Positions 45,401 to 57,984 of a DNA stretch of 64,000 bases are shown in pieces. The stretch is taken from assembly GCA_029204225.1 (NCBI GenBank), contig CM055110.1:48783201-48847200 (forward strand), written 5' to 3'. The position numbers and the translations under genes were made by a program. The notes under the pieces were generated by a model. The model was not told where the DNA came from. It made no database searches and saw nothing but the letters and a program-made list of their open reading frames with translations. This DNA is from Diphasiastrum complanatum (lineage: Eukaryota > Streptophyta > Lycopodiopsida > Lycopodiales > Lycopodiaceae). How positions within the stretch are numbered: position 1 is the first letter of the stretch; every line of letters starts with the position of its first letter.

Positions 45401-46734
45401 GACAGTTTATTGTTCGCCTTACTTGAAGCCACCGAATTTTTGGGAAGATTCAAGTGGACAGATGCCAGCTCACTATCCATTATGATTGACGACCTAATTA
45501 GATGTCCTACTATTGGACAACATTTTGTTTAGTATATATAGTTGTTCATATTCATACAGTTTTAAGAAGCATTGAAATGCGATCAATATATCAACAAGTA
45601 TTGAATAGTTAGCTCTCTCTCTCTCTCAAGCCTGCGAGCTTGAACACTCATGAGCATTCTAGCTCAATTCTTAGAGTTGTTTAGAGATTGTTATTGTGCT
45701 TACTGCTTATCAGTATTGCGCTTAATTCAAACTTTTATTTTAGCCGTTTAGAAATAGTTTAGATTATGTGACTTTGATCCGCAACTTATTGTACTCATTT
45801 ACTTATGTTTCGCTTTCATACTAAATCAATACAATCTCAAAATGTATGCATTTTTGTAGTTTTTAGCGACTAATTGTTTGTCTAAACATTCACAGCATTA
45901 TTATTTGGCTACATAATCACTATAGTACTGATGATTTCAAAGTTAGTTACTATAAGATCGAACATGATTTCTATCACTATTGTTTTGTTCGAAATTGGTA
46001 GACGTAGTCATGCATGAAGAAAGAGGAAGATAACACTTCTTTCCAACACATCTGACTATGCAAATAGGCCCCCCTGAGTCAAAAATTGTTGCTGCGAATG
46101 TTCATCCTGATATCTTGATGCCCTGCAAATGTTCCATAGATTTTTTTTCTCTGAACCCTCGCAAACACTCAAATTTAATGATCTTTTCATCAATAACTCT
46201 TGCATCCTTGTCAGTCACTGAATATGACTCAAATGCATCTTTAAAAATCTTTGTGAGAGTTGGTTTCCAAAGGATCTAAAAAATAATATTCTTTTCTAGT
46301 GTTTTTTGGTCATATCTTGAGATTCTCTGATCCCTAACTCTTGCAGGCTTGTATAAACTTGCATCCAGGTCAGATATGGCTATGGAGAACTCTGCAAGAA
46401 CTCTTATGGAGATTTGGTTGCTGATCCATCAGTTTAAGTGATTTTCACACATCTATGCTTCAAATTTGTATCTTTTGAGGATAAGTAGTATTTGATGATG
46501 ATTTGCCACCTTTTTTATCCCATCTGGATCTGGATCCTACTTGGATCCTATTGAATCTTGCATGATCTTGGCGAGATTTTAGTTGATTTTACTAAATCTT
46601 GAGGATTTGGCTCGATCTGACTGGTTCTACTTAGATTTGTGATGTCTTCTGATTGGACTTGATTTGACTCAGGTATGCGTAGGTGGACATCACCTAGCTA
46701 GATCCATCTTGTTGTGGTGGCCCGTACTTGTGGA
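45401..46734. other. No gene recognised, possibly LTR or leader sequence
   Basis: 45,540-45,860 resembles an LTR-type transcribed leader (CT run at about 45,613-45,628 and a T-rich end). 46,030-46,700 contains repeated GGATC-type words (for example at 46,525-46,555). No defined boundaries or coding regions were found. Confidence 0.3.
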
Positions 46735-47938
46735 GTTGGCTACCATTGATGGGTGTATCGAATGGCATCCCATCAAGTTGTTCAAAGTTCAGGGCTCCAT
46801 GGCTTAGGATTTTCTTGACACGATACGGCCCTTCACCTATGAACTTCAACTTTCTCTTGATCTCTTTGGTTTTATAGATGAGGAGGAGGCCTCCAGATCG
46901 AAGATCCTTCTTGTGTGACCATTAATCATGCCATGCTTTGCATCATGACTATTGCATGTACTTCCAAGATGCGTGTCTCACAATGTTTGTGTAAGTTTTC
47001 ATGACATAATTGTAAAGATTTGGATTTATCCAAGCGTTGTGTTACGACAACCCTTTAAGATGGCACCAAGAACACTACTGGCATTACTACATCTTGATCA
47101 TAAACCAATTGAAAGCGTGTTTGATTAGTGTTTCCCTTGTATGTTGTTCTGAATGCGCACAGTGCAACACATAGCTTGTGCTCCCAATTAGATCTGCTAG
47201 CTTCAATTGTTTTCGTGATCACGCTACACAAGGTCTTATTGGACGACTTTGCCTGCCGATTACTGCAAGGATCATAAAGTGTGCTAAATCGATGGATCAC
47301 GAAGAATTCCTCCAATAGGACTTTAATCGTCTCATTGACGAAATGGCTTCCACGATCGCTGACTATCTCCAACGGGCAATTGAAGTGCACAGTAAATTTT
47401 TCATACAGGAACTTGGCGATTGCTCGAGCATTAGCTATTCACACTACCTTGGCTTCTACCCACTTGGTGAGATAATCTGTAGCCACGATAATATATATGG
47501 CTTGTGAACTCCTTGTAACTGGATGAATTGGACCAATATAGTCGAATCCCCACTTTTCAAATGGTGCTTGAGCTTGGACTGGATGTAGAAGATCATAGTT
47601 CAATCTTGTCGGTCTTCTAGCTGTTTGGCACACGTCACATTTTTTCAAGTACTCATCTGTTTCCTTACAAATCGTTGGCCACCAACATCCTTATTGCAAG
47701 ATCTTGCGAACTGTAAAGTCGGATGCAAAATGGCCACCACACATGCCTTCATGCAAAATTGAAATAATCTGGGTGGCCTCATGTGGAAGAATACATCTTT
47801 GAAGGATACTATCAGATCCTCTTCAATACAATTGGTCGGCAATCAACTGGTAAGGTCCAGCTTTTAGAATCAACTTCCGTTGTTCCACCTTGGGTAAGAA
47901 TTTGTCCGGTTGGCCTGGCATAAGATACTCAACAATGT
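46735..47938 (-). pseudogene. Gypsy integrase remnant 3
   Basis: On the minus strand, KKCDVCQTARRPTRLNYDLL (end of the zinc finger), FEKWGFDYIGPIHPVTRSSQ, IVATDYLTKWVEAKVV, CPLEIVSDRGSHFVNETIKV and then a C-terminal SHKKDLRSGGLL-type region (about 46,860-46,925). The DDE glutamate region is altered (RQAKSSNKTL where Q.E..N is expected), and frames are broken near 47,435 and 47,690. Element G inserted at its upstream edge, at 47,939. Confidence 0.85.
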
Positions 47939-49212
47939 TGTAATGCCACAAAACTGTTAAATATTGAATATCAACCTAAATATGGCATGATATACTCGAA
48001 AATGAAGATATGAGCTGGATAAATATAAATCATGAAGAGGCCTAAGTCATTTTTTGAGAATAAATCTCTAAGTACTTGCCTTGTATTTAAGGACAAGACC
48101 TTTAACAGGGAAGACATTGTCTTGGATAGCCTTTATTAGGCCGTCCATGCGAAACGACTAGATATGAATCGACATGTTAAACTAGAGTAATTTTAACTCT
48201 TAGTTAAATATATCTCTTATGCTATAATTGAACATATACTCAACCTAATTGTTAACTAGACCTTTTCGCGGGAGCGATGCACCTGTTGTTTTAGAGATGT
48301 GTTTGTTCGTCCCGTAGAACATATATTGATCTCACGCTTCAGTCTCGACCATTGAGAGAGAAGAGTTTATGTATTTGTAAGAGGTTGAAGAAGTGAATAG
48401 AGTGCTGAGAGTTATTCTCCCTTATCTGTATTCTTCGCACTGTCGAGTGTGAGTGATTCTGAGTCTACTAGCAATCTCTAATGCATTACATGAATTACTC
48501 TCTGATCAGACAGACTCTCTAGCGCATTACAGCCATTTGTTGTGTATCCGTAAATATGCTCTAAGGAACTGTCTTAAAATCATCTTATTCGTCTGTCGCG
48601 AATACTTTTTTTTTGGCACTCAAATAACATCTACATTTGGTAGAGTAGTCTAGCATGATCATTGAATAAAACTGTATGTATACATATGAGATGACAGTCC
48701 CTGTCTGAAGAATTGAGTCTTTAATCTGTGTTCTTGCTTGTAACGGACATAAGTTTCTAACGTGCTCTAAAACTATTCGTGTTCTTTAACCATAACCTTG
48801 GACTTAAGTTGTTGAGGACTTCTATCTAGAAACAAACAGTTCGCGAATGCGATTAATTAATTTTCTGCACAACCATGAATACATTGAATGTTTCTCGACT
48901 CTCTATTGACACCTTAATCAGCCAGAGTGTAGTACTGCTGTACTACTCTGATAACATCTCACCTGTAGAATGCGTTTCTTCGATTTGATAGAGGCAAGAC
49001 TACTGTTCTAGAATAATTAACACTACACACCCCAACACAAGTAATACTGGTTACTTTTAAATGGCTGTTGACAACTAGAATAATGCCCGAAGCCACTTCA
49101 TTTGAAATAAATCATAAATTATACCAAATACATAACTTTCTAACGCTATCCTTTGTGGGTTTGACATTATTTACTACAAAATCTATATTAACCTTGTTGG
49201 TATAGTATGACA
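47939..49212 (+). mobile_element. Gypsy element G, 5' LTR
   Basis: It begins TGTAATGCCACAAAACTG and ends TATAGTATGACA, so it has TG...CA ends and is 1,274 bp long. The first 610 bp or so match the 3' LTR starting at 57,313 with scattered differences. A primer site follows at 49,225. Confidence 0.8.
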
Positions 49213-49224
49213 TATACCAATTTT

Positions 49225-49242
49225 TGGCGTCGTTGCCGGGGA
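49225..49242 (+). promoter_or_regulatory. Primer binding site, tRNA-Asp type
   Basis: TGGCGTCGTTGCCGGGGA, 12 bp past the 5' LTR. This is one base from the TGGCGCCGTTGCCGGGGA primer site known from Athila-like plant gypsy elements. Confidence 0.7.
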
Positions 49243-49429
49243 TATCTTAGGAAAGTTATAAGAAAATTGACACATCCATCTCCATTTCTAGTGTATGTAA
49301 AATAGAGAATCCTGATCAAAATGATACCATAAGCTTAGAGAGGAATTTTTATGAAGACAAATTGAGAGTGCGAGTCGAAGAAATCTCGACGAGATCACTG
49401 CCCAATTACTTAAACTCCTAATTAGCTTC

Positions 49430-50706
49430 GGTATGGAGGGTCCTACTGCACGTTTCACTTCTATCTAAAAAATTAAGTACAATTATTTTAAAGGGACTAC
49501 TTTCGATGATGCAGATAGTTATGTTTTGAAATTTGAGTCAATTGCTAATGCAAATAATGAAGGAACTGATGTAGATAAACTATGAATTTTACCTGGTCTA
49601 TTGAGACAGCAGACACGCAAATAGTACAATCAAGTTGAACCAGGCCGTGTTGGGATCTGGTTACCACTGAAAGATGTGTTTCTGAACCAGTTCAAAAAAA
49701 ATCGGTTATAAATCTAGAATTCTCAGACATCTGAATAATGTTCAAAAGAAGACTAAAGAATCCCTTCAAAAATATACACGAAAGGTTAAGAATCTTATAG
49801 GAAAACTAACCGGTGTATATTCCGTTGATATGCAGATCGAATGGTTTTTGGCTGGTTTACCACCAAAGATTGATCGATATTGCAGACAAGGGGACATGAC
49901 CTCTTTAGCAGCAGTAATAGCTAGTGTAGAAAACTTCGAGACCTCGAAACTAGCACGAAAGCGACGCTCAACTAAAAGTTCTCGTATGTCTAAAACTGAT
50001 TCTAGTGATAGCGAAGATGATTCAAATTCTAACTCAAGTACCAATTCTTCAAGCTCGGAGTCCGTAAACAGTGATTCATCAGAATTAGAAGCTGATAAAG
50101 GATATAAAAGAAGTAAACGACAATCCAAGCGAAAGGATGACACGAAAACTATCGAGGATAAGTCGTCAACTTCTAAAGTTGAAAAGCTTTGGAAGAGTAA
50201 TATGGCTGATCTTAATAAAAAGTTTAATGATTTGAAAGTGCAGATTTTTGAAGTTGTAGACAAAAGACCAAAAACGTCTTCTTCCAACTCAGGAATGTGG
50301 TGTACGAAATGTGAAACTTCTGGACATACTAAGGAAGACTGCACCACTGTGAATGTAAAGTATTTTGAAAATCCTACCCAGGAGGTACTTTTTATTTTTC
50401 AAAATGATGCGACTACTAATTATGTTCAGGGTACTACAGCATCAGCCCAATAGCATAGACCAAAGTTTTAGCACCAAGAAAACACACTCCTTCAAATTCG
50501 TTGGACCAGCGAAATCTCAAACCGCGACTAAACTAGTGTCGGGCAGCTGCTACACTTGTGGAGAGCCGGGACATTTTTCTTCTGACCGTCCTCAGTCACA
50601 AAAGGCGATTGGTTATGTACCATTATGCGCAAATTGTAGGGAGCCTGGCCACAAGTATCCTGACTACCCTCAGCCGCAGAAGCCAGACCTAAGTATCAGT
50701 ATGTAG
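49430..50706 (+). pseudogene. Gypsy element G, gag remnant
   Basis: The capsid-like part (49,430-49,830) is interrupted by stops (DDADSYVLKFESIANANNEG). A 207-codon open frame (49,830-50,453) gives IEWFLAGLPPKIDRY, a Ser/Asp-rich linker and a zinc knuckle, CTKCETSGHTKEDC. In another frame (50,365-50,706) are CYTCGEPGHFSSDRP and CANCREPGHKYPDYP, two more knuckles that have each lost their last cysteine (to Arg and Tyr). Gag would package the element RNA. Broken by frameshift and stops. Confidence 0.8.
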
Positions 50707-50937
50707 CAACACCAGCTATTGTAGACTCGAAAGTAAAAGCTTCGACTGATGCTATTGTGTAGAGGATTGATATAATTGAAGGAAAATTGGCGAAGACAGA
50801 AGACCAGTCCTGGCCAAGTGACGTGGAAAAGATATTCAAAGTCACAACGAGAAGCAAAGGCTCTGAGTGACGAATCTGAACACGAATTTGGTAATAAGAA
50901 CTAGATTGACGACAAGAATACATCTATAGAGTCAACC

Positions 50938-51930
50938 ATGCGAGAAATTCATGCCCATACCAAGGCTAGTATGACAGAAGATATCATTCTACTAGATTCT
51001 ACTGAACTAATTGAACTTGCACCTAGCAGATTTGTGCATGTTTCAAAGTCACTTGGAGAATCGAAATTTGCAAAATTTATGGAATTATTGAAGGAGTATC
51101 AAGATGTATTTGTCTGGTCGCTCGACAATTTGAAAGATATATCTGCAAAATTCAGAGAGCACCGTATTGATCTTAAAGAAGACCATGTACCTCTTCGATA
51201 GAGACAGTATCGTCTTAATCCAAAGTACTCCCTCATGGTTAAGGACGAACTCTATAAGCACCTTAAGACAGGTATTATCTATCCCGTCTTAAGCAGTGAA
51301 TGGGTTTCACCCATTGTTGTTGTTCCAAAGAAGAAAACTGGCAAAATACGAATATGCCAGGATTTTCGCAAGCTCAATGCTACCACAAGGATCATCATCC
51401 TCTGCCCTTCATTGATTCTATCTTAGATCAAGTTGCTGGTCAAGAACGTTACAGTTTTTGTGACGGTTTCTTTGGTTATAATCAGGTTGGATTGAGAAAG
51501 GAGGATCGTTCAAAGACCACGTTCACTATGGATTGGGGCACTTATGCCTACAAAATGCCCTTTGGTCTTTGCAATGCACCAACGACTTTTCAGCGAATCA
51601 TGATGTTAATTTTTGCTGCCTTCCTAAGAACTTTTCTTGAAATCTTTATTGATGATTTGTGTATATAGTGAAATAAAGACACACCTACAGAAGTTAAAAC
51701 TTACAATGCAACGGTGTCGAGATACTTGTTTATCCCTTCATCCAGAGAAATATATTTTCGGTATGAAAGAAGGAATTTTACTTGGACACAGAATATCGAA
51801 CAGAGGCATAGAAGTCGATAAAGATAAAGTGGAGCTTCTAAAGGACCTCCAGATACCAACCAATCTACGCGAACTAAGAGCTTTCTTAGGACATGTCGGC
51901 TATTATCAAACATTTATCCAAAATGAATGA
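50938..51930 (+). pseudogene. Gypsy element G, reverse transcriptase remnant
   Basis: KEYQDVFVWSLDNLKDISAK and EHRIDLKEDHVPLR precede RT. Then come SEWVSPIVVVPKKKTGKIRI, CQDFRKLNATT, FGYNQVGLRKEDRSKTTFT, MPFGLCNAPTTFQRIMM, FIDDLCI (the .DD catalytic box) and LLGHRISNRGIEVDKDKVEL. Stops or frame changes lie at 51,201, near 51,410, at 51,668 and after 51,930. RNase H is mostly deleted: only AFEELKQRL and a few blocks remain before 52,200. Confidence 0.88.
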
Positions 51931-52201
51931 ACAACAGAAAGCATTCGAAGAACTTAAGCAAAGGTTGACCAATGCTCCTATTCACTATGCTCTAAAGTAT
52001 CTTGTGAATAAACCAGATTTATCAGGACGAATTGCTCGATGGGTTCTACTTTTGTAGGAATTCACTTATCAAGTAGAACTTTGCCAAGGAAAATATCATA
52101 CAAATGTTGATTATCTTTCGTGACTCAGCACGGGAAAAACTGAAAAACCAATTAATGATGATTTTCCAAAGGAAAATCTATTTGAAATTTTATCTACGAA
52201 T

Positions 52202-53352
52202 TTGTTATATTCTAATATCATTACTTATCTCAAGGATCAGATATATCCGGATGGTTATGATATGGAGAAAAAGACATTTTTTCAATATAAGGTAGCACCT
52301 TATACGATTATTAACAATGTCTTAGACAAGCTTGGTGCTGATCATCAACTAAGAAGATGTCGTGAAACAACAGATATTAAGAAGGTTGTTCAAGCCTTAC
52401 ATTCAGAAGATGTTGGCGGACACTTTGTTTTAAAGAACACTATTAATAAGATATTGACTGCCAAATATTGGTGGCCAACTTTGTTCAAGGATGTACCAAA
52501 TTTTATTCTTTCGTGTGATCCATGCCAAAGATCTAGTAAGCCTACAAAAGCAATGAATTGGTCGTTGACACCAATCCTGCCTCTTGCATCATTTGAGAAG
52601 TGGGGGATTGACTTTGTCAGTCCAATCAAACCTGGGACTCGACATACGAAGTGTCGTTATATTCTTGTTGCAACGGATTATGCTACAAAGAACGTTGAAG
52701 CAGAAACGACGAAACGAAACGATGCGAAAACTGTCGCGACGTTCTTATTCAAGACTATAATCACAAGATATGGTTGCCCGCTTGAACTAGTAAGTGACCG
52801 TGGTACACATTTTCTAAATGACACAATACGGCTGCTAACAACATATTTTTTGATTAAACACATAAAGACAACACCTTATAATCCAAAAGCAAACGGGTTG
52901 ACTGAGAGAGCTAATGGAATATTATGTAAGATCTTGAACAAGATTACTATTGCACATGCGGCTGATGGGATCAGAAATTACCATTAGTTCTTTGGGCTTA
53001 TCGTAACATAAAAAAGATCACGACGAAGTAAACACCTATTTCCTTATGGTATGCATCCTATTTTGCCTATTGAATTTGAGGTGACAACTTTTTGTATTCA
53101 AGCTCAACGAACAGATGCAATGCAGAAAGTATTAATAAAAGGTTGACCACTATTGAAGAACTGTCTGAAGCTCGTGCAAATTCACAAAAATTAATAGAGG
53201 AAATCCAAGAACAACGAAAGAGAAAATATAATAGTCGTATCAGAAAATATGAACTTAAAGCTGATGACTTTGCGCTGATCTATGATAGTCGACATCAAAA
53301 GTTCCTTGGAAAACTTCATATGAGATGGCTTGGACCTTATAAAGTTATATAG
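52202..53352 (+). pseudogene. Gypsy element G, integrase
   Basis: A 261-codon open frame to 52,987 carries the H-H-C-C finger (ALHSEDVGGHF ... LSCDPCQRSS), FEKWGIDFVSPI (first Asp), LVATDYATKNVEAE, ELVSDRGTHFLNDTI (second Asp) and KANGLTERANG (Glu), so the DDE triad is present. A frameshift at about 52,975 breaks it, and the C-terminal part continues at 53,092-53,352 (YNSRIRKYELKADDFALIYD ... KFLGKLHMRWLGPYKV). It joins element DNA into the host genome when intact. Confidence 0.88.
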
Positions 53353-53449
53353 GTGTTTAAGAATGGTTCTGTACAACTCCAATCACTTGAAGGCGAACTG
53401 TCACCGACACAAATTAATGGGTCCTAGACTCAAGAAATATTACCTTTGA

Positions 53450-53985
53450 CCATAAATTTTTTTTTTGTTCCCATTCTTTTCTAGGATTTTTTTGGAATTG
53501 ATCGCGAATTTTCTTTTATCTTTCCTGGAATTGTTTCCGACTTTCTCCTATCTTTTCTAGAAATTTTTGTGAAATTTTTTTCCACTTTCTAGCATTCTTC
53601 CAAAATCATTCTTCAAACTTTTCGAGAATTTTTCTAAAATTCTCTCACAATCTTTCAAGACATTTTCAAAGTATTTTCGAGAACTTTTTGAGAATTTTTT
53701 GCAACACTCAATTTGTAATCAAAACGTGTTTTAATTTTCGCGGATTGCTTTCGAGAATTTTTCTAGAATCTTTCTCCAATTTTTTGAAAAATTTTAGAGC
53801 ATTTGGCTTTTGAGTTATTTTTCAACTTTATTTTTTTTTCGAGAATATTTCAAGAAATTTTCTAATATCTTATCAAAATTCTTTCAAGAACCTTTCGTTA
53901 GTTTCTCTATCATTTTCTAAGATCCTGCGAGAAGGTTTCGCGAAACTTTCCAGCATATTTTTGAGAATCTCTCGACCTACATTTT
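53450..53985. repeat. T-rich TTTTCGAGAATTTTT-type degenerate array in element G
   Basis: Words such as TTTCGAGAATTTTTC and CTTTCAAGA recur every 15-30 bp between integrase and the accessory region. Similar in kind to the TTTTTCGAGTT arrays before gene E of the multi-gene unit. Confidence 0.65.
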
Positions 53986-54235
53986 ATATTCATCCATTAA
54001 AGATGATGGCCACGTGATCATTATTCACACGTGTGTATGCCCACATATTAAAATGGATATTGTTTCTTATTAATTAATTTATTTTCTTTTCACAAACGGT
54101 CTTCCGTCATTAAGACTAATTTTTCAAATCATATTTTGAAACTCTGAGCTATGCACGCCCTTAATTATGGAAATGACAGATGTTATGTCACCATGACATG
54201 TCATCATCCTCTCCACACCACCACTGCATATCATA

Positions 54236-56943
54236 GTGATTTTCTATTTTTCTCCTCACACTTTCTTCTTGCATTTTCATGCTTTCCTACAATCACTCTC
54301 TTTGCGATACGCCCTATTGCGATCTGCGGAGCTGTATCAATTATTTGACGCAATGACTTTTGGATCGTGCTCTAGCTCTTCAATTACCTGGAAAGCACGC
54401 ACAAGAATTCACTTGGCATCAATCCAGTCCTTTTTGGATCAATGCAAGTTGGGTAATTTGATAGTGGACCCTTCAGTCATTTTGTTTGAAGTCAGTTCTG
54501 AGTTCGTGAACTCCATTAACGTAGTCTCTTAGGTGGATTTCATAGTGAAGAACTGTTCTGCACAGCTCTCGGATTACCATTGGACGGTACAATTGCTACT
54601 ACAAACAGAGATTTAGTGGATGAGACCATCCATTTTTTGATCAACTGCTTCGTACCCACGAAGGGGTATAAAATCTCAATGATCAAGGATACCACCTTCA
54701 AGTTGTTTTGTAAATACGCCAATCAAGCTATATTTTTGACAGATGCGGATGCAACCATTTTAGTCCAAAATTTTGGGTATGTAGTGGACGTGCTAGCCAG
54801 CAATCTTGTATGTTTTGGTGTCATCGCATATAAGGCTTTTTTGAGGTGGATCAAACACCAAAAATTCTCTGGAGTAGGAGTGCATGTTTCGCGATTGTGC
54901 GATCATTTTGAAATCTTGAGTGATCAAGAGAAAACCATGCTGATGGGAAGACTGTTGTCTCCAAAACCAATTGACCTTTCTAGCCTCCTGACCGTTCCTA
55001 CCATAGTTATTATAGCAGCTGTTGCACCACCAATCAAAGTAACAGCTACAACTGTTATGGAGATAGATGATGTACCTTCTCAACAAGATGTAGTTGCTAC
55101 CATAGCCATGGATACCGATGGAGCTACTACTACAGATTCATCAAAGCTAGCCTCTGCTTCAACCTCATAGAAGCAGAAGAAGAGTTCAAGCACCTCGGAT
55201 GACGATGCAACTCAGTCCGACACTTCAGCTAAGGCTCGAGCAACTGCAGAAGAAGACACTTGGGCAGCGGACGACCAAGATGATGAACCTGACAACCAGC
55301 CCCAGTGGTTCCGCACTATGACCAATAGAGCCAAGAATCTAGTGGCTAATATTTATGAATTTAATCGTTACAATCAGAAGAACATTTTGGATCTGATAGA
55401 AGCGGAGCAGAAGTATCAAGTCTCTCTTAAGGAGTCTTATGAGAAGATCGATTTGTTCAAATCAGACAACACTCAACTGATTGAACGAAATCGTTCTCTC
55501 GAAACAACTTCGGACTGCCTGCCATCAATGAAGCTGATTCTTTGAAGCAGATCAATAATGAGGCCAAGTTTGTCAATTATCAAACCTATATTGATTCTTT
55601 AAAAAAGCAATTGCTGGATGCAAATAAACACTGTCACTCTCCATAAACATTTGCAGGAGGAGCGAGCAACACGAATAAAGACAGAAATTGCGCTTGCTCT
55701 ATGCAGCAATGTAGGGTCAATCACAATCGACCTCTCAAAATTGAACCAGCTCCAAAGCCAGATGCTCGAAAATTTTTGAGTCAAGTTCCTGCAACCGCTC
55801 GAGGATGCGAAGGCTCTTGTCGAAAAAGAGTTGGTTGAGTCGAAGGAGCTGTCTAGTGAAGCTACCCAAACTTGCAGCGGGCCCGACTCTCACGAAGAAT
55901 ACCTCCAAGCTCTGCTAGTTATTGATGCTCTGACCAAGCAACTTCAAGATGTGTCTGCCTGCTCGGGAGTCTCTGACCATCTAGAGTATTTGGAGGCAAT
56001 AGCGAAGATTGACAAGCTCGAATAGGAGTTGTCAGATCTCAAGCAGTAGTTGGAAGACCAGAAGTTAGTTGTTGAGTTGAAAACTCAGGATTTGGCAACA
56101 ACAGCTAGTCAGGCAAAGCGACCACGTCGAAACCAGTCGAAGGTATGTGCTGAAAGATTCCATGCATTTGCTGAACGATTCTGGAAGTGGTGTCCACAAG
56201 CATTTAACATTGAGTTACAATGGCGTGTGGATTAAGGCATTGCCTTCGATGATTGGAAGACACCATGGGAAAAGGATGACTTTTTATGGTTATGGACGCA
56301 ATTATCTATCGAGCAGAAAGGATGTCTCTGCTGGGGCATAATTTAGGGAAAATTCCAAGTCGTGCCTTTCGGTTCAGCTGAGCTATACATAGGCTCTTCT
56401 GCTATGTATGCTCTCAGATACATTCGTATTAAATAATTTCAATTTTTGTGAAATGAAGACAATAAGCGACATTTTTGGAAGCGAAAGTCACAGTTTCAAT
56501 TGTACAAACCAAAAGGTGTTGTGGATCTAGGCACTTTTGATGATTCAGGTTTGCTGATCAATGTAAATATGGCCTATCCTGAACTTTTTAGTCTTTACGT
56601 GGATTGGGAGCGAAACCTTGCTGATTATTTTGCGGAGATTCGACACAATCTACAAGATCGAAGGAAGTCACTTCGTTATAAGCAATTTTGTACATATTCA
56701 TTTTGACAGTTTGGAACTTTTACAGCAAAGACATTGGTTTTTGTTCAGAATTTTTATGTTAAAAGTTCTTTTTTAAGGTTTTCAGCTCGCTATTGTAAAG
56801 AAATCACACTTTGTAGTGATTCAGATGAAGATATAAAGTTAACTCAAGAGTTGTTTGATGGACTATTGCTCCCGGTTAAGCTTGCAGAATTTGGCAACCT
56901 ACCAGTTGGCCATTATACGAAAAGAAGACTTGATGTTGATTGA
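54236..56943 (+). pseudogene. Gypsy element G, accessory region behind integrase
   Basis: An extra coding region between pol and the 3' LTR, a position known for accessory ORFs in Athila, Ogre and Tat-type elements. Frames: 54,236-54,532 (ASIQSFLDQCKLGNLIVDPS), 54,580-55,170 (196 codons; GTIATTNRDLVDETIHFLIN, YVVDVLASNLVCFGVIAYKA, then an acidic Ser/Thr-rich tail), 55,318-55,545 (coiled coil), 55,831-56,025, 56,500-56,706 and 56,734-56,943. Stops and frame changes separate them. No known domain is recognised; it is not an evident envelope gene. G2 keeps remnants of both ends (15,370-16,081). Confidence 0.6.
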
Positions 56944-57297
56944 GGCTCAACAAAATTTGGAGTTAGCCAAAAAAACTACATGAAGAATTGAATCCTTTGT
57001 GAATATTCATTCTTGCCTATGTCGTGGTGATGTTTCTATGTGATGCTGAATCCAGATCCTTGAAGTTTTGAAGATGTTTTGAAGTTTGATTCCAGTTCTC
57101 ATCAATAATTCAAAGATCAAATCAAATCAACCTATTCAAAGAAACAAAAAAGGCACATATTCTCTAAGTCGAAGAAATATCTAAAGGAAGAAACATATGA
57201 AGAAATATCTTTTCTCCTTAACGAAAATCTGAAGAACAAAATGTTTCGCAAATGATCCTCGAAATAAAGATTATATATTCACGAGGACATTTCACAT

Positions 57298-57312
57298 TTG
57301 AGGAAAGGGATA
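57298..57312 (+). promoter_or_regulatory. Polypurine tract of element G
   Basis: GAGGAAAGGGATA immediately before the 3' LTR start; the expected plus-strand priming site. Confidence 0.65.
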
Positions 57313-57923
57313 TGTGATGCCACAAAATTGTTAAATATTGAATATCAACCTAAATATGGCATGATATACTTGAAAATGAAGATATGAACTGGATAAATAT
57401 AAAGCATGAAGAGGCCTAAGTCATTTTTCGAGAATATATCTCCTAAGTACTTGCCTTGTATTTAAGGACAAGACCTTTAAAAGAGAAGACATTGCCTTGG
57501 ATAGCCTTTTTTAGGTCATCCACGCGAAACGACTAGATATGAATCGACATGTTAAACTAGAGTGATTTTAACTCTTAGTTAAATATACCTCTTATGCTAT
57601 AATTGAACATATACTCAACCTAATTGTTAGCTAGACCTTTTTGCGGGAGCGACGCACCTATTGTTTTAGAGGTGTGTTTGTTTGCCCCGTAGAACATATA
57701 TTGATCTCACGCTTCAATCTCGACCATTGAGAGAGAGGAGTTTATGCATTTTTAAGAGGTTGAAGAAGTGAATAGAGTGTTGAGAGTTATTCTCCCTTAT
57801 ATCTGTTCTCCGCACTGTTGAGTGTGAGTGATCCTGAGTCTACTAGAAATCTCTAACACATTACATGAATTACTCTCTGATCAGACAGACTCTCTAGCGC
57901 ATTACAGTCATTTGTTATGTTTC
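57313..57923 (+). mobile_element. Gypsy element G, 3' LTR, truncated
   Basis: It starts TGTGATGCCACAAAATTG and follows the 5' LTR up to about TACAGTCATTTGTTATGTTT, after which unrelated DNA begins. Only about 610 of 1,274 bp remain. Small differences from the 5' LTR (a few per cent) indicate an old insertion. Confidence 0.8.
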
Positions 57924-57984
57924 TCACAAAAATAAAATCCTGATTTCAGAATTTGGCACTTGCCATTCCAATATAAGTATCCAA

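Noticed and set aside
54580-55170. Retroviral envelope-like gene in element G
   Set aside because: No signal peptide, no clear membrane anchor and no cysteine pattern of a surface protein; it reads like a soluble protein with an acidic tail.
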